Numbered from the stretch's first letter, positions 45,899-59,206 are shown. The stretch: 64,000 nucleotides of DNA from Euryodendron excelsum (GCA_033060915.1 CM065377.1:55451183-55515182), one strand, 5' to 3'. A program made the numbers and translations. The notes: generated by a model not told the origin, from the sequence alone.

Positions 45899-47080
45899 AC
45901 ACAAGTGAGGCACCGTCAATCAAGAGATAAGAGTAAAAAAATAAGAGTGAGAGAGAGCGCATTAAACATAGGCCTTATCGGTGCAAGATAAGAAGAAAAG
46001 AATAAGAGAAAGAGCATTAAAAATAGGCCTTGTCTGTGCATACTCGGGTTATTTGGATGCAGTTTATGAAAACAAGTAGCTTATTTTTGTATTTAGTAAT
46101 TTTTTAATTGAAATTTATTTATTTTTTATTATTATGTTTTTTAGTCATGAGTATTCATCATAAAAATAAAATTAATTTTTACCTAAAAAAGTCATTAAAG
46201 ACAAAAATAAATCATTTTGGTAAAGTTAATGTAGCTTTTTTTTTTGTCTTTAACGATTTTTTTCAAATAAAAATCAATTTTTTTTTTATGATAAGTACTT
46301 ATGATCTAAAAGAATATGACAATAAAAAAAAAATTAAATTTTGATAAAAAAAAATTACTAAAAATAAAAATAAACTACCCCATAAGTTGTTTTCATAAGT
46401 CGTGTCCTTACATTCAATATAGTGTCGTGCTTTGGTTAGCAAGCAAAATACAGCAGTGAGAAGGAAAAATAGAGCAGTTGAGGGACAGAGAGAAGCTGTG
46501 AATGCGTGTAATAATGGGTGTTTTAGAATCTTAATATTGTAATAGGTCTGTTTTTTATTTTCTAAATTTTGGTTTCAATTATGAAATACGTTTAGGAAAC
46601 TCTGATGAGTATTGATAGGATTTATCAGTTGTACATCCACATATGCTATATATATCATAATACATAAATTAATTTGTATTTTAATTTATAATCATACAAA
46701 ATTTAATTTGTAATCGCATAAAAATCAATTTCTAAACCAATCAAAGCATAACATGTATTATTCTTATATTAAAAATTGTCATAATTTTGATAAAAAGAGA
46801 TTGAGAGTTTTAGGATCATAGACTTCCTAACGTATTGCTATAATATATAATATAAATACCATGTCAGTAAACTAACGTGACATCACCATTATATTAAAAA
46901 AAATTCTATTTTGTTTCTACATAAGAGGCTAAAGCCTCGGAGATGGGAGAGTGAGTTGATCCTATGACTACAAGTTAGGTGGGGGAGCAACTACGACCAG
47001 GCTAACTCCGCTAGTCACTTTTCTTTATTTTTCCCTATCCAAATACAGGCTAAAAGGAATACTCTAGAAATGTTAGAAGC
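45899..47080. other. AT-rich intergenic DNA
   Basis: Two short similar segments (AAGAGTGAGAGAGAGCGCATTAA near 45943 and AAGAGAAAGAGCATTAA near 46003) suggest a small duplication. Long A and T runs are frequent. No gene is supported. Confidence 0.5.
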
Positions 47081-47643
47081 AGTGGCGAAGTCAGAAAATT
47101 CTTTCAGAGGGGGAAACAATAACACAACCCAGAATTTTTTTTCAAAATAATGCTATATAAATAGAATTTTTGTTCAAAATTTTTGGAAAATGATGTGGTT
47201 CTTTTTGGTGATTTCATTTCAGACCAAGACACCCACCATTTTGTCTCATAATTTTAGAATTTCCATTGTCACATCATTCTAGTGAAGTTTTTTATAAACA
47301 AATTTTGAAAGAATGGATTTTTTTATATAATCAACAATAGTGCACGTGACTTTCGTATAGCTATATAGTATATATAAGTGTACATATATTATATATAAAA
47401 TATAAAGGGTCCTTTGAAACAAATTAAGTATTAAAAGAGAATATTCATAATTTTTCATAGGGGGCAAATTTAGAGACATTTCAAAATCTGTAGGTCAAAG
47501 TAGAATTCTTTAAAATATAGGTGCCATTTGTAAATTTTCGAAAGGAATAAACTAAAATAAATTTCTCTAACTTGCATGCCAAAGTACAATTTTTAAAAAA
47601 TTGAGGGAGACAACTATATTAGGCCGTTCATGGCTCCGCCCCT
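47081..47643. mobile_element. Possible non-autonomous DNA element, short TIRs
   Basis: The ends AGTGGCGAAGTCA (47081) and TGGCTCCGCCCCT (47631-47643) are inverted repeats at 10 of 13 positions. This GTGGCGGAGCCA-type end is common to plant interspersed repeats. Flanks TTAGAAGC and TTAGGAAC could be a decayed duplication. There is no coding sequence. Confidence 0.35.
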
Positions 47644-48999
47644 AGTTAGGAACCTGTCTTGCACGCTGCATGTAAACAAAAAAAAAAAAAAAAAAAAAGG
47701 GTTGAACACCCAAGTAGAGGGCCACTCATCCATTCAGAGTTTACGGTGTTGTTCTACCATCTGTTGAGTTCCTTTTTTTTTTTTTTTTAATTTTCTCCTT
47801 AATTCCTATGTCACCCCTTTGATTTTCTGTTTTTCATTTTTTCTCTTTTTTCCCCCCTAGTTCTTTTATATTTTTTACTATATGATTTTCATCTTTGGTC
47901 ACAGCTAGGTACCCTTTTGATTTCATTCTGTACAAAAGGTTAGATATATTTTCTTTCCTTTTATTGTTTGTTTAATTTTGTGAGAGGCCATGTCAGATAT
48001 CATTGCTTGAGAAGCATGTATCTATGTTATGTACCAAGTGTTTGTGGACTAATACTTATTTATAACTTTTTGATAATTGTATGTGCATGTTTTGTTGTTT
48101 TGACAAGAATATCGATGTATGATAGTTGTTTTAATTTGTTTTGATTAATGTCTAATTTACATTATTAATTAGAATACGAATTAGTTGCGATTATTCCTTT
48201 TTTTCCCCCTAAAAAAAGGAAGTCTTAGTAAAATTACTAGTTAATTGTTTTAGGTAGCATAAGAGATTTGGCATAAACTTTTTTTTAGCAATATATACAA
48301 GTCTAAACTACTGAATTTGAATCAGTTAAGGATAAGTATTAAAAAAATATGTCAATGTTATTAACTCTACTGTAAGACTCTTAAAATTATTGATTTCACC
48401 TATGTTGTAAAATAATGTCAAAGCATTGTTGCCAAGTTTATTTCTATACATTTACTATTAATTGCCCCCACTCACTAGTCACCCATGTATATACGTGTGT
48501 TTTGGTTGGAAAATAAATTTATTGTTTATTAAAGTAATGCTGTGCATAATTTCACTTTTCAATTTTATTCTTACTTTAGACAAAATTGTGAGACCCGCAC
48601 ACTTATAACTAAGAGTGAAAAAAATAAATTTAAAAATAGAATTGTATGTAACCTTTTTTTGTTATTATTAATTGTTGGTGCATTTAACTACTTCTAGAAA
48701 GTCCTTCCTGGGCGCATATGAGTTCATTTAACTAGAGAATTGTTATCTAGATTATCCTACACATGTATCCTGTGAAGTTCTCTCTCAATGTCTTTATAAA
48801 ATTTAATTTTGTAGAAGACTAAATGCTTCTATTGAGGGGTGCACATAAAATTCAAAAACGGAATCATTCTTGTCTCCATATAGGTCTATTTGGTCAGGGT
48901 TTGGTTTGGTTCTTGGTAAATTTAATATGACTCTCAGGTTAACATTTTTACAACTCAAGAACCGATCCAAAACCCAATCTCTCTAGTACAAAATTCTAT
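47644..48999. other. AT-rich intergenic DNA
   Basis: This contains a 20-A run (about 47679-47698), an 18-T run (about 47772-47789) and no supportable gene, RNA or repeat boundary. Confidence 0.5.
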
Positions 49000-50670
49000 A
49001 TACTGAGAAAACACCGTGACTTAGCAATGTGGATTGTAATGGCTCGCAATGGACATAACGGGGGGTGGAATAGGTCCTTGAACAATTTATAATCTTGTGT
49101 TAATCCTAGTCAGTCAAACACATGCGATGTACAAATATCAAAACTATCACACAAGAGACACACATGACTTTTGGCATGGAAATCCTTGCGGAAAAAGTTT
49201 ACGGAACTTAGTCTAACTCCAACCAATCAATATATGATGAATAAGTACAAGAATATCTTACGACCTCTCACATTTGTTGAATTCACTCCTAGAATTGGAA
49301 TCTGCAACTCATACCACATCAATTGAATCTATAGAGCCAAATTTTGTAATGCCCACAATTCCATTAATGCAGTTTCTCTTTTTATTGTTCAAAACAAAAA
49401 AAAAAAAAAATTGAATCCACAACTAAGTTCTTAAAGCTTTTATGGAATCTGCAACACCTAGTCCTCCACCGAATACATGATAAAGCTCTAACAACTTAAA
49501 TCACCTTAAGCCACTACCTACCCTTCAAGAACGATGACGAATATATGGAAGAGTTCCCTTAGAGCTTTTATTAACTTTCTCTACAAGTTGAGGAAACCTC
49601 GCAAACTCTCAACATTTGATTGGATATTCTTTGTAGCTCACTTATTAAGATGGATAAAACCTTTTTTAAAGGGCTAGAAATTGCTCAAAAAACCCTAATG
49701 AAGTTCTAGAATGGCCTTCAATTGGTTGAGGCTGTTTGGCACAGATTTCAAGATTTAGAAAGCTAAAACAACTGAAAAACTTAGTCAGCTATAGTGGGCT
49801 TTCGAGCGGCGTACAAATTACTCGTTGAATCTTGCCTTTCAAACTCTATAATTGTGGGCGGAGCTGACGCAGGTTGAGAGAGTTCATCTAGTCCTCTAAA
49901 TTTTTGCAACCCAAATTTCTGCAACCCAGCAACGTGTCAAGTGTCTGGAACTTAAAAATTAAACACCACAATTTGTTGTGGTCTTAGATAAACTATATTC
50001 AAAAGTTGTTAAGCAAGTCTAAGAGCAATTAGAAGAAAGGTTAAAAAAAAATGTTCAACAAAGACTAAGAGAGTTTGGAAGAGAGAGTTAGATAATGCTT
50101 TGCTTGAATTGAAAACTTGATACTTACAAATGAATGCATCCACTTATTTATAGTTGCCCACCTCTTCAATAAACGGTGAGATCAACTTGATCCAACTGTA
50201 GATATTGACTCTCTAGATAATTCTATATAAATATCTAAGATATTTACATATAAAGCTTCTCAAAGAAGCCTCCTCTCATTTTAAAAACTCCTACACACAT
50301 TTTATATTTACACATGTGAAGAAAAGTCTGGAACCCTTTTCAAAAGTCTTCAAAAGTCACATATGATGAAATATTTATGAATGGCCTAGAAGGATTTAAA
50401 CTTGTGTGACCTCTTTACGTGAAAGGTTCAAGAACTTTTTAATATTTCATAACCTTCTAGAATATTCTATATTCTAATATTTTTTCAATATTCTAGAAGT
50501 TTCTCACTTCTAGAATATTTTAGACCTTTTTAAAATATTATAGATTATTTTAGAACATTCTGAAAGCTTTTAAATTATTTTAAAATCTTATAGTATTTTT
50601 TAAAATTTTTTAAAATGCTCATATCTAAAATATCCTATAAATTTGTACTATCATTTTAACATTCAACATT
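49000..50670 (-). mobile_element. Degenerate copia-like LTR with heat-shock-type motifs
   Basis: On the plus strand it reads like the complement of a copia LTR. The ATTTATAGTTGCCCACC segment at 50146-50162 matches the TATTTATAGTTG segments at 5428 and 9388 of copia-3. The ACACAAGAGACACACATGAC stretch (about 49150) matches the leader-like ACTAAAGAGACACAAGAT near 9145. The minus-strand TATA box is TATAAATA (50145-50152). U3 lies to its right and may begin near 50670 (minus TGTTGAATG). No coding region adjoins it and the edges are approximate. Confidence 0.45.
50455..50565. promoter_or_regulatory. Cluster of heat-shock-element-like motifs
   Basis: Two perfect three-unit nTTCnnGAAnnTTC sites occur: TTCTAGAATATTC at 50455-50467 and TTCTAGAAGTTTC at 50491-50503. 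A near-perfect one follows (TTCTAGAATATTT at 50508-50520), and then GAACATTC near 50553. They lie about 300-400 bp upstream of the minus-strand TATA box of the LTR above. Heat shock factors bind such arrays in plant promoters and in the LTRs of ONSEN-type copia elements. Confidence 0.5.
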
Positions 50671-51689
50671 CGAATGAACTTTATGGTACTTTAATTTGAC
50701 AGCCGTGACACAAGGCACCCTTTAGGGCGGGATACACACTCTGCAACAACTTCTCTTTTTTCGGACTTCTACCGCGAGTTCCGTGATCGTCTTTCACCTA
50801 GAAACTAACCAATCAAACACCAAGCTTCTAACTCGCTCTCCACACATTACAAGACACTAGACATTGCGTTAGAAACTTCTCAACAGAAGAGTCAAAATAA
50901 GCACAAAAATTTACATCCCTAAAAGTAAGTATAAAATAAATATTTTATAAGAAAAGTATATAAAAAAATAATTATAAAAAATAAATACTTTATAAAAAAA
51001 TATACAAATAAATACATATAAAAACATTCAAGTGAACTTATTTTTCTCTCTAATTTAATATTTTATAATCTAGTGTCTACTAGTATTTTTAATTTTTCTT
51101 AAAATAACGTAAAACTTAACAATAATATGTATTATTAAGAAAATAATGTTCATTATTTTTTGTTTATTCTATTTTTTTCTTTTTTTTATCCTATAATATC
51201 ATTTTTCTCATCTTTATTTTTTTTCTATTTTTGGTTTAGTTTATAGTTTATAAATTTTAATTATTATTTTTTGTGATAATTATATCGATATATCCAATTA
51301 TAATCTAAAAGCATATAGAAACATAAGTTTAAAATGAGAAAACAATGCAAAGTGGAAGAGTAAAATTGTGCATTATTTGCCTTCTCCTACTTTTTTTTTT
51401 ATCCTTCTCTTTCTTTCTTTCTTTCTTTTTTTCCTTTTTTGGTTTTAGTTTAAATTTTTTACTTTTTGATTATATTTTTCATCAAAAAACATGTTTTTTT
51501 AAAAAAATAATTTTAAATCATGCTTAATTTATATTATTTTGACTCTTTTTTTTAAAAATCGTTTGATTTTCTAAATAATGACCAGTTTATCAATTTTTTA
51601 AAATACTAATTGATTCTTTCGATTCAACAGAATTTTTATACATTTATGGTATTTTAATTGAAACGTACTGATACAAGATCGGTTTCCAG
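50671..51689. other. AT-rich DNA with (CTTT)n
   Basis: Very AT-rich sequence with a CTTT microsatellite at about 51408-51430. There is no supportable gene. Confidence 0.5.
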
Positions 51690-51948
51690 TTCTCGGAGAA
51701 TCCCAAATGCCTCAAAGACGTCCACTCGGCTCCTAGCTGAGGTTCCCCGAGTGCACGTGCTTCACATGGTGAATTCAATAATCCCCATTTTATATACTTT
51801 TAAAATATTTTTTGACACGGGCTTTTGGAAATTCTACTTTTACTTATCTGATAATATGTTCCCCGAGGTTTTCAATAGTTAGGCATTGAATTAATCAAAT
51901 AGTGAATTTTAAATTAATTAATAAAAATTTATCCCATGTGATTTGTGT
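51690..51948 (+). repeat. Dispersed repeat, copy 2
   Basis: This is homologous to 14757-15029 over its full length. It includes GGCTCCTAGCTGAGG, CACATGGTGAATTCAATAA, AGTTAGGCATTGAATTAA and CCCATGTGATTTGTG in the same order. The family is unidentified. Confidence 0.6.
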
Positions 51949-51992
51949 TATTGATAAATATATGACTCTTTGTTTGTGAATATTGGTGTCAC

Positions 51993-52461
51993 TGTAATAA
52001 TCAGATTAAAATAATATTAAATATATATACGTTACAGAATTCCAAAATTCAAAGAGTAAGACAAAATCAAAATACTAAACTCATAAACTATAGAAAAGTC
52101 AGACATCTGTAAATACTGATCAAGGTTAGAGTTGGACTCTATGTCCTTAAGACAATTCGTCCCCCACAGAGTTGCAAAACGATTTAGACGTATGTCTCCT
52201 AAGATATAACGATCTCCCACACAAAGAAGGTATATGCATTGTGAATCAGAATAGTGTAGAACTCTCTTCAATGCAATGAAAAAACTAAGAACTCAAACTA
52301 TTTTATGTAGAACTCTGGATATATATATATATATATATATAGAATAAGGTGTCTTTTTTCGAAAGTCACATTTCAAAAGGTGTCTTCCAATGGTCACAAC
52401 CAAACACCTATTCATTCAAAATTAAATAAAAATAATTAGTTTATTATTATTTTCTCTACCA
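51993..52461 (-). repeat. copia-2 3' LTR, internally short
   Basis: The plus strand runs from TGTAATAATCAG to TTCTCTACCA, next to the decayed polypurine tract ATCCTCAAC. It keeps CCTTAAGACA (52145-52154) and the CCCCCACAGAGTTG segment of the copia-1 LTR. It lacks most of U3, being 469 bp against about 1.1 kb. A (TA)n microsatellite lies at 52319-52341. Confidence 0.7.
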
Positions 52462-53066
52462 ATCCTCAACATGAATGAAAAGTGGTCAAAAAATGCAAGA
52501 TGCAAATGCTGATACAAACTAGAGTATAGTGTAAAGTTATTGCATCGAGTGAGGTAGCTTTTGGCCTTAAACCTTTCCTAGTGAAATACCATCAGATTTC
52601 TTAGCTAATCAGTGAATGTGATGTCTTGAACTGTTTAGCTATTTGTATAAACAAAAATAATAGTACTCACATAGTTTCTTTTCAAACACATTAGGTTCTC
52701 ACGGTTGTGTTTATTTTGGCCCTAAACAACGCCTGGTATTTTCATAAGTACTCTAGAGAATTTAGTCTTGAAATTCTCACAGAAACGACCCCTTCACTAT
52801 CATATAGGTGATTTCTTATTAAGAGTATCTTGCTATACTCCACTTGAATATCCAAGATATAAGAATCATTAAAAGCATAGCTTATCTTAGCATACACTTG
52901 CAGGTTATCAATATTTCATCATAGAAATCGGTAGTAGGAATTAAATCCTTAATAATTTTATTGAGTCACTCACAATTCGATTATCCCTTTGAACCTAGAT
53001 ATTGGGATCTCCAGTCAGTTAGCTTAACTTGACATTATGATGACATTTAATTTATAGGCGTTAAAT

Positions 53067-53583
53067 TCATTTCCTCGATGAATAAGCTACTTGAACTCTT
53101 GTCAAGCCTTTGGTAAGCGGATCTGCGATCTTGTCTTTTGACTTCACATAGTCAATAGATATTATACCATTTGATAACAATTGCTTCACAGCATTGTGTC
53201 TACAATGGATATGTCGAGATTTGCCATTATACATATTATTCTGTGCCCTTCCTATTGCTGGTTGACTATCACAATGTATGTAAATAGTGGACACAGGTTT
53301 TGGCCACATAGGAATATCCTCTTAAAAAATTACAAAGCCACTCTACTTCTTCCCCTATTTTATCTAAAGTAATGAACTCAAATTCCATCGTGGATTTGGC
53401 TATCAAGTTTGTTTAGTGGATTTCAAAGATATAGTTGCACCCCCAACAGTCAAGACATATCCACGAGTAGATTTGGAGTTTTTTTGTGTCAGATATCCAA
53501 TTAGCATCACTATACCCTTCAAGTACAGTCGGATATCGCTTGTAGTGCAATCCATCATTCAAGGTATATCTCAGATATCTAAG
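53067..53583 (-). pseudogene. copia-2 RNase H remnant
   Basis: 53067-53309 reads WPKPVSTIYIHCDSQPAIGR... to [10 protein letters not shown], the end of RNase H, closely similar to copia-1. The part to 53583 continues in other frames towards RT and is cut at the TSD AACCC of the inserted gypsy LTR. Confidence 0.85.
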
Positions 53584-53588
53584 AACCC

Positions 53589-56500
53589 TGATTACACTCC
53601 AGAAGTGTAATCCTTAGCCCTAAATAGCTAAAGTTTGTCTAAGTAGTTTAGTATTTATTCTAATTTAGTTGGATTATAATCCTTATGCTATTTTGTGGCT
53701 ATTCTATAGGTCCAAGGCTTAAAAGAAACAAAATAGAGCTTTCGAGGGCATAGTTGTCATTTGACCGTACACATGGTCAAAAGTAGCATGCGCACGGTTT
53801 CCCACTGTGCGCACTGTAAACAGTAACGTGCACACGGGTTTGCAAGTTCACAGTCCAAAAATCAACTCACGCTTTTATAGCATGCACACGGTTTCCCACT
53901 GTACACGCTATGAACAGTAGTGTGCGCATGGGTTTGAAAGTTTAGAGGCCAAAATTAACTGTGCAAAAAAGTGAGCAAGATTCAAAGATCTGTTTTCACC
54001 GTCCAAAGCACTGTTAGAATACCATGCACACAGTCGACAACAGCTCTATTTAATTCTGGCCTATAAAGTCAGTTTTTGAAGGAATATTGGGGATCTAGCT
54101 TTTATTTAACAGTTTGTATAAAATTTCTGTTTTGGATAGATAGATATTTCCATTGCATTAGTTCAATTTTTTTGTAATTCTCTATTATTTTCCTTTGTAA
54201 TTGCATTTAAATACTTTGTAATTCCATTTCTAACTTCAAATTCCAATAGATTTCAAATTCAATTCTACAATTTTATTATAAGTATTAGTAGCTAAGCCTT
54301 TTATTTGGATTCAATTGTGAATAACACTCAAGGGATTCAAGTTTTCATTGAAGCTTTCCCATGTTTTGATTGAATGATTATAAACACCCCATTTTTGCTC
54401 GTTCAGCAATCTCTAACCCGATTGAACACATATTTGAACCCAAATCAACCTTCCAAGCTCTAATTTAGTCAACCTGTCCCTTCCCGGACCCACTTGAAGC
54501 TAAATGACCAATCCCAGATTTTTGCCTTGCAGACCAAGTCGAATCAAATTTTCAGAATTATTGCCATACCAGGAGTGGCGCTTAGGCAAAATTTGGCTAG
54601 GTGCCACCTCCTCAACTTTTGCGTGTAAATATAGACCACCCCCAACGTATTTCAGGTCCAAAAAATTGAAAAAAAACGTTGCATCTCTCAAGAAAGCCCC
54701 TGAAATCCTCCAAAAATCCTAGTTTCTCTCCAAGTTTCTAGCCTTCTAGCCCCATACAGTCAAACTACAACCTACACTCTTCAAAACCCTCGTTTCCTTC
54801 ATTCATTGAAGACTACTTCCAGTCCTTGAAGTCAATGAAGACCGCTTGAAGTTCAAGGAAGTCCACCATTGAAGCATTCAAGCTAGCAAAAAGACAATGT
54901 AAGGTTTCTTTAAGTTTATGCCCTCCACCTTTTTCTCGTCTCCCTTCTAGTCCGCTTGGGCTAGTTTCTCTTTTAATCACCATCTTCGACCCCTTCTTCT
55001 TGCATGCTTGACATAAGAAGATTTTAGATACATGACTAGGGGAAGCTTTGGGGAGATCACCATGTAGGGGGACTTCCTTTAGCCTAACTAGTCATGGTAT
55101 GGTCTTAAGGTCCCTTGCAATGTGGTGAAGCCTTTGACCTTGTATGTTCATGTTCTTATTGCATTATAATTGTCATGTTCCTGCAATGTTCTTATTTTCA
55201 AGCTCACACGCCTAAGGTGATTCTAACCTCCTCATGGTTAGGGTTTCTCTATGAAAGTGACACATTCAAAGTGACTACCAAGGACCATATTAGGGTTTCA
55301 AACCTTAGCTTGTTTTCAAAATCACAACCCTTTAGTGATTCTAGCCTTCTCATGGTTAGAGTCACTTTAGAAAAGTGGCATATTTAAAGAGGCCTTCAAG
55401 GGCCATATTAGGGTTTTAAGCCCTAAAACCTCTCTTTCAAAATTTAATTTTCAAGCCTCTTTAAATCTTATGTTCAAAAGGCTTTTTTTCAAAATTAGTC
55501 CAAGTGTTGTTATCTTGAAGCTAAGATCAAAACCCTAGAAACTCATGCCCTAGGAAACCCTATTTTTATCCCTAAACCTTCATTCTTGCATCATTGTATT
55601 CAAAATTGTTTTCAAATCATTGTTACATCATTTCTTCAAAATTTGCATAACTCACTTGAGATGTTTCCCAAAAGTCACACATAAAATCACAAAATTTTCA
55701 ATTCAAATCTATCTTTATTCAACTCAAAATCTAATCTTTCATTTTTCAACTCAAAATCAAATCTTCCCAATTTTTGAAACAAAATCCAATCTTCTATTTT
55801 TTAAAACAAATCAAATCTCCAATTTTGGAAACCAAATCAAATTTTCTATATTTGGAAACAAATCCAATCTTCTATTTCTGAAAACAAATCAAATCTCTCT
55901 ATTTTTCGAAACAAAATCCAATCTTCTATTACAAAATCAAATCAATCTATTTTTGGAAATAATTCAAATCTTTCTAAAAGTCAAACCTTTCCTTTCTCAA
56001 GAACCTTTCCTATTTCAAAACTTCCTAAAACGAAACTTTCCTTTTTCAAAACTTTTCTAAAATGAAACTTCCTTTTTTTAAAGCTTTTCTAAAATGAAAC
56101 TTTCCTTTTTCAAACTTTCCAAAAATAAAACTTTCTATTTTTAACTAAAAATCATATATTTCCATATTGCATCGAGTCTAATCTTTTACTTCAAGGCATC
56201 CTTCCTAAACCCTAGGTTACTTGCATCGCAAGTCACTTCCAACCCTAAAAGGTCTAATTCTAGGTCAACCTGATCCTAGGTTACCCTAACTCTAGTTTCC
56301 CCAGAGGCTTCAAGACTGTAAATTTGGGACCCTTTTTCAAACTCCAACTTCAACCCAAAAATGTTTAAAAAAAATGCTCTTCCAAACTTGTCACGATCCA
56401 AAATGGCTGGACACTTACCAATTTTAAAAACTGTTTTAAAAAATGATTTCGAAAACTCACAACTCTAAGGTAATCCTAACCCTTTTATGGTTAGGATTGC

Positions 56501-58211
56501 CTGAGGAAAGTGATACATCAAATGAGACCTACATGGTTCATTTTAGGGTTCCTAAACCCTCAACGTTTTTTGAATACCTTTTTCAAAAATTATTTTTGAA
56601 CATCACATCCTTGAAATGACCCTAAGCCTACTATGGTTAAGGTTGTCCAAGATCAATTGAAATATTCTAACAAACGATGTTTCTAGCCCCTTTTTCTTAA
56701 AAGAGTTTTTCAAAATTCATAACCCTGAAGGAGTTTAGTTCCCACATAGCTTACCTCTCAAAAGTAATGAAAAATCAACATACCTTTCATATGGTACATA
56801 AAAAACTATTTTTAAAAACCTTTTCAAGACAAATTCACAAGATTTTTCCAAATTTAAATACCATTTCAAAAGGCACTCTAAAAAACTTTCAAATTCTATT
56901 TCAAAAATACTCCAACATCCAATTTCACAATCTAAACTCTCTTGAGTTCAAGTTTCAAAATACTCCAAGACTCTTATGAGTCTCTTTTCAATCGAACCCT
57001 TGTTTGAACTACAACTAACCTAATTCTTGTCAAAACGAGATATATAGGCAACCTTCATAGGTGCAGTCATAACCCATTTTCAAACTCAAATACCTCTTTT
57101 CAAAATCCAACCTCAATTTCCTTCAAATTCTTTTCAATTTGCATCATGCATTATTCATCCCAAAAGTGATGACAAATCTTTTTACAAAATCTTTTTAAGT
57201 GGACATAAGTAGACATGTAGGTACTGTAAAGGTGGGGTTGGGTGATGATTCTCAGATATCTTCCTTACATGTAACCAACCCCCGGACCATAGATCTTTGT
57301 TTCGAAAACCAAAACTGGAGTCACATTTTTAAAAAGGGCTTAAACATTCTCCAAAGGTTGCCAATCAACCTATTTTCTCAAAAACCCTCTCTAGAGAAAG
57401 TTTTTTAAAACCTTTTCAAAAATCCTAAGTTTAGTTTTCGGGCTTTACTTAGTTTTAAGTGACCTAACACACCCTTAATCATGTTAGGTGACGACTCCAA
57501 TCATTTTTCTAAAAGTCTTTAGTTAAATCAATTTCAAGTTTAAACCTTGTTGCACTCATCCTCTTAGGAGGATGAGTTCTAACACGACAGAGCACTGTGC
57601 TTCTCTTCCCCCGAGTCGCGGAGACCTTGGCGGGTCTGAAAGATCGGGGTGCGATAATAATCTTCTTGTATTGTTAATTCTATCTTATTGCATGTTGGAT
57701 TCATAAGAACTCTTGGGCTATTAACTATGTTTGGCAATTTCAACTTAGGATTTAGCAATTGTGGGTTGTGATTGATCAAATTGATGGTGTTAGCTTATGA
57801 TTATTTAATTGTATATTAATCTAACATCAATTAGAGTAGAATTCATGTTTTGCTAAAGTTAAATCCTCTGGATTACTACCTTTGATTGTGGTGAGTAATT
57901 TGAGTTATAAACCTTCATTGAAACTCTTTAATCAATTGAGTTTTTAAATCAATTGAATCCAAATTTCCTTTAAATTGTCTTAATCTTATATTCATTTACG
58001 TTGCTTAGTTTACTATAACCAAACCAAAACCCAAATCATCTTTTATTTTCCCTTGATAAAAGTATTTATTAGCTTGTAATTCAATTGGGAGTAAGTCTAT
58101 GCTCACTGAGCCAAAGGTGTAGATTGGATCTCGATTCCCGAGGAATAAATATGATACCCGACTCCTTCGAGTTAAGCTACTTTGCCTCCGTGCACTTGTG
58201 GGAATGAATCA
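53589..58211 (+). mobile_element. Gypsy LTR (TGATTACAC family) in copia-2, TSD AACCC
   Basis: It starts TGATTACACTCC at 53589 and ends GGGAATGAATCA at 58211. It is flanked by AACCC at 53584-53588 and 58212-58216. The copia-2 reading resumes exactly after the second copy. Without the nested Ogre-like LTR the element is about 1.35 kb, matching the solo LTR at 5782-7009. U3 contains two copies of a ~100-bp repeat (about 53779-53858 and 53881-53957) with GCACACGG and CACTGTGCGCA motifs. It is a solo LTR. Confidence 0.88.
54379..57656 (+). mobile_element. Ogre-like solo LTR nested in gypsy LTR
   Basis: This 3,278-bp LTR starts TATAAACACCCC and ends GGGGTGCGATA. The flanks ATGAT (54374-54378) and ATAAT (57657-57661) are a TSD with one mismatch. 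Sequence on both sides belongs to the surrounding TGATTACAC-family LTR. Order inside: decayed hairpins (54575-54610), TATA-like GTAAATATAG (about 54626), leader, GTGGTGAAGCC and TTGACCTTGTATG (55125-55145), pyrimidine-rich body, then the conserved blocks at 56990-57070, 57199-57290 and 57455-57500. It is the shortest and cleanest copy of this LTR family here. Confidence 0.8.
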
Positions 58212-59150
58212 AACCCTAACTATTGCCTTTCAGTGATTTACTCTTGGGTTACTTGTATATCTACTCAGTTTACTCACTGAGAATGTGATATCCGGATAAG
58301 TACAGTTCATGATACACATAAAACTGCCTATAACCCCAGAATACACCAATTGAGATATGCAATTTTCAGTATTCTTTGTTAGATGAAGAGTCATGTTTAT
58401 AGGTGTTTTTGCTATATTGTTCCCAGACCTGTCAAACTTGTTAAGTACCTTTTCATTATAGTGTGTTTGTGACAACGCATATCCTTTAAATGTTTTTGTA
58501 ATCTTGATGCCAAGTATAACATCTATAACACCTAGATCTTCATGTCGAACTTACTAGCCAACATTCTCTTAGTAGCTTTAATGATATCAATATCATTACC
58601 TATTATGATCAAATCATCTACATAGAGACAAATAATGGCATATTCACTTGAAGTTTTTCTCACATAGACACACTTATCACATTCCTTAATTAAAAATCCA
58701 ATTGATATCATTACATTATCAAATTTCTCATGCCATTTCTTGGGTGCTTACTTTAGTCCATAAGGAGACTTAACAAGCTTGCATACCTTGTCCTCTTTTC
58801 CTGGACCCACAAACCTTTTGGGTTATTCCATGTAAATTTTCTCATCTAATTCACCATTCAAGAACACAATTTCAACATCCATTTAGTATATCTCAAGATT
58901 ATATAACGCAGTTTTAATATCCACTTGGTGTTTCTCAAGATTATATAGCTCATCAAAAGCTATTATCATACGAATAGATGTTATTCTTGTAACTGGTAAG
59001 TATGTATCAAAGTAATCCACTCCCTCTGTTTGCTTGTAGCCTTTGATAAAATGTCTAGCTTTATATTTATCAATTGATCTATCAGCTTTTATCTTTCTCT
59101 TGAAAATCCACTTATACCGTAAAGCTTTATTACCATGTGGAAGATTCACT
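58212..59150 (-). pseudogene. copia-2 RT remnant
   Basis: 59149-58883 keeps the RT start ([19 protein letters not shown], then [15 protein letters not shown]). 58475-58230 keeps the RT end to the RNase H link (SQTHYNEKVLNKFDRSGNN, then [18 protein letters not shown]). Stops and frameshifts fill the middle, where the YVDD region is still traceable near 58620. A ~50-bp direct duplication containing TATCTCAAGATTATATA lies at about 58870-58960. Confidence 0.85.
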
Positions 59151-59206
59151 AGTTTTCAAGTATGATTTTGCAAAATGGATTCAATTTCACTATTAATAGC
59201 CTCTTT

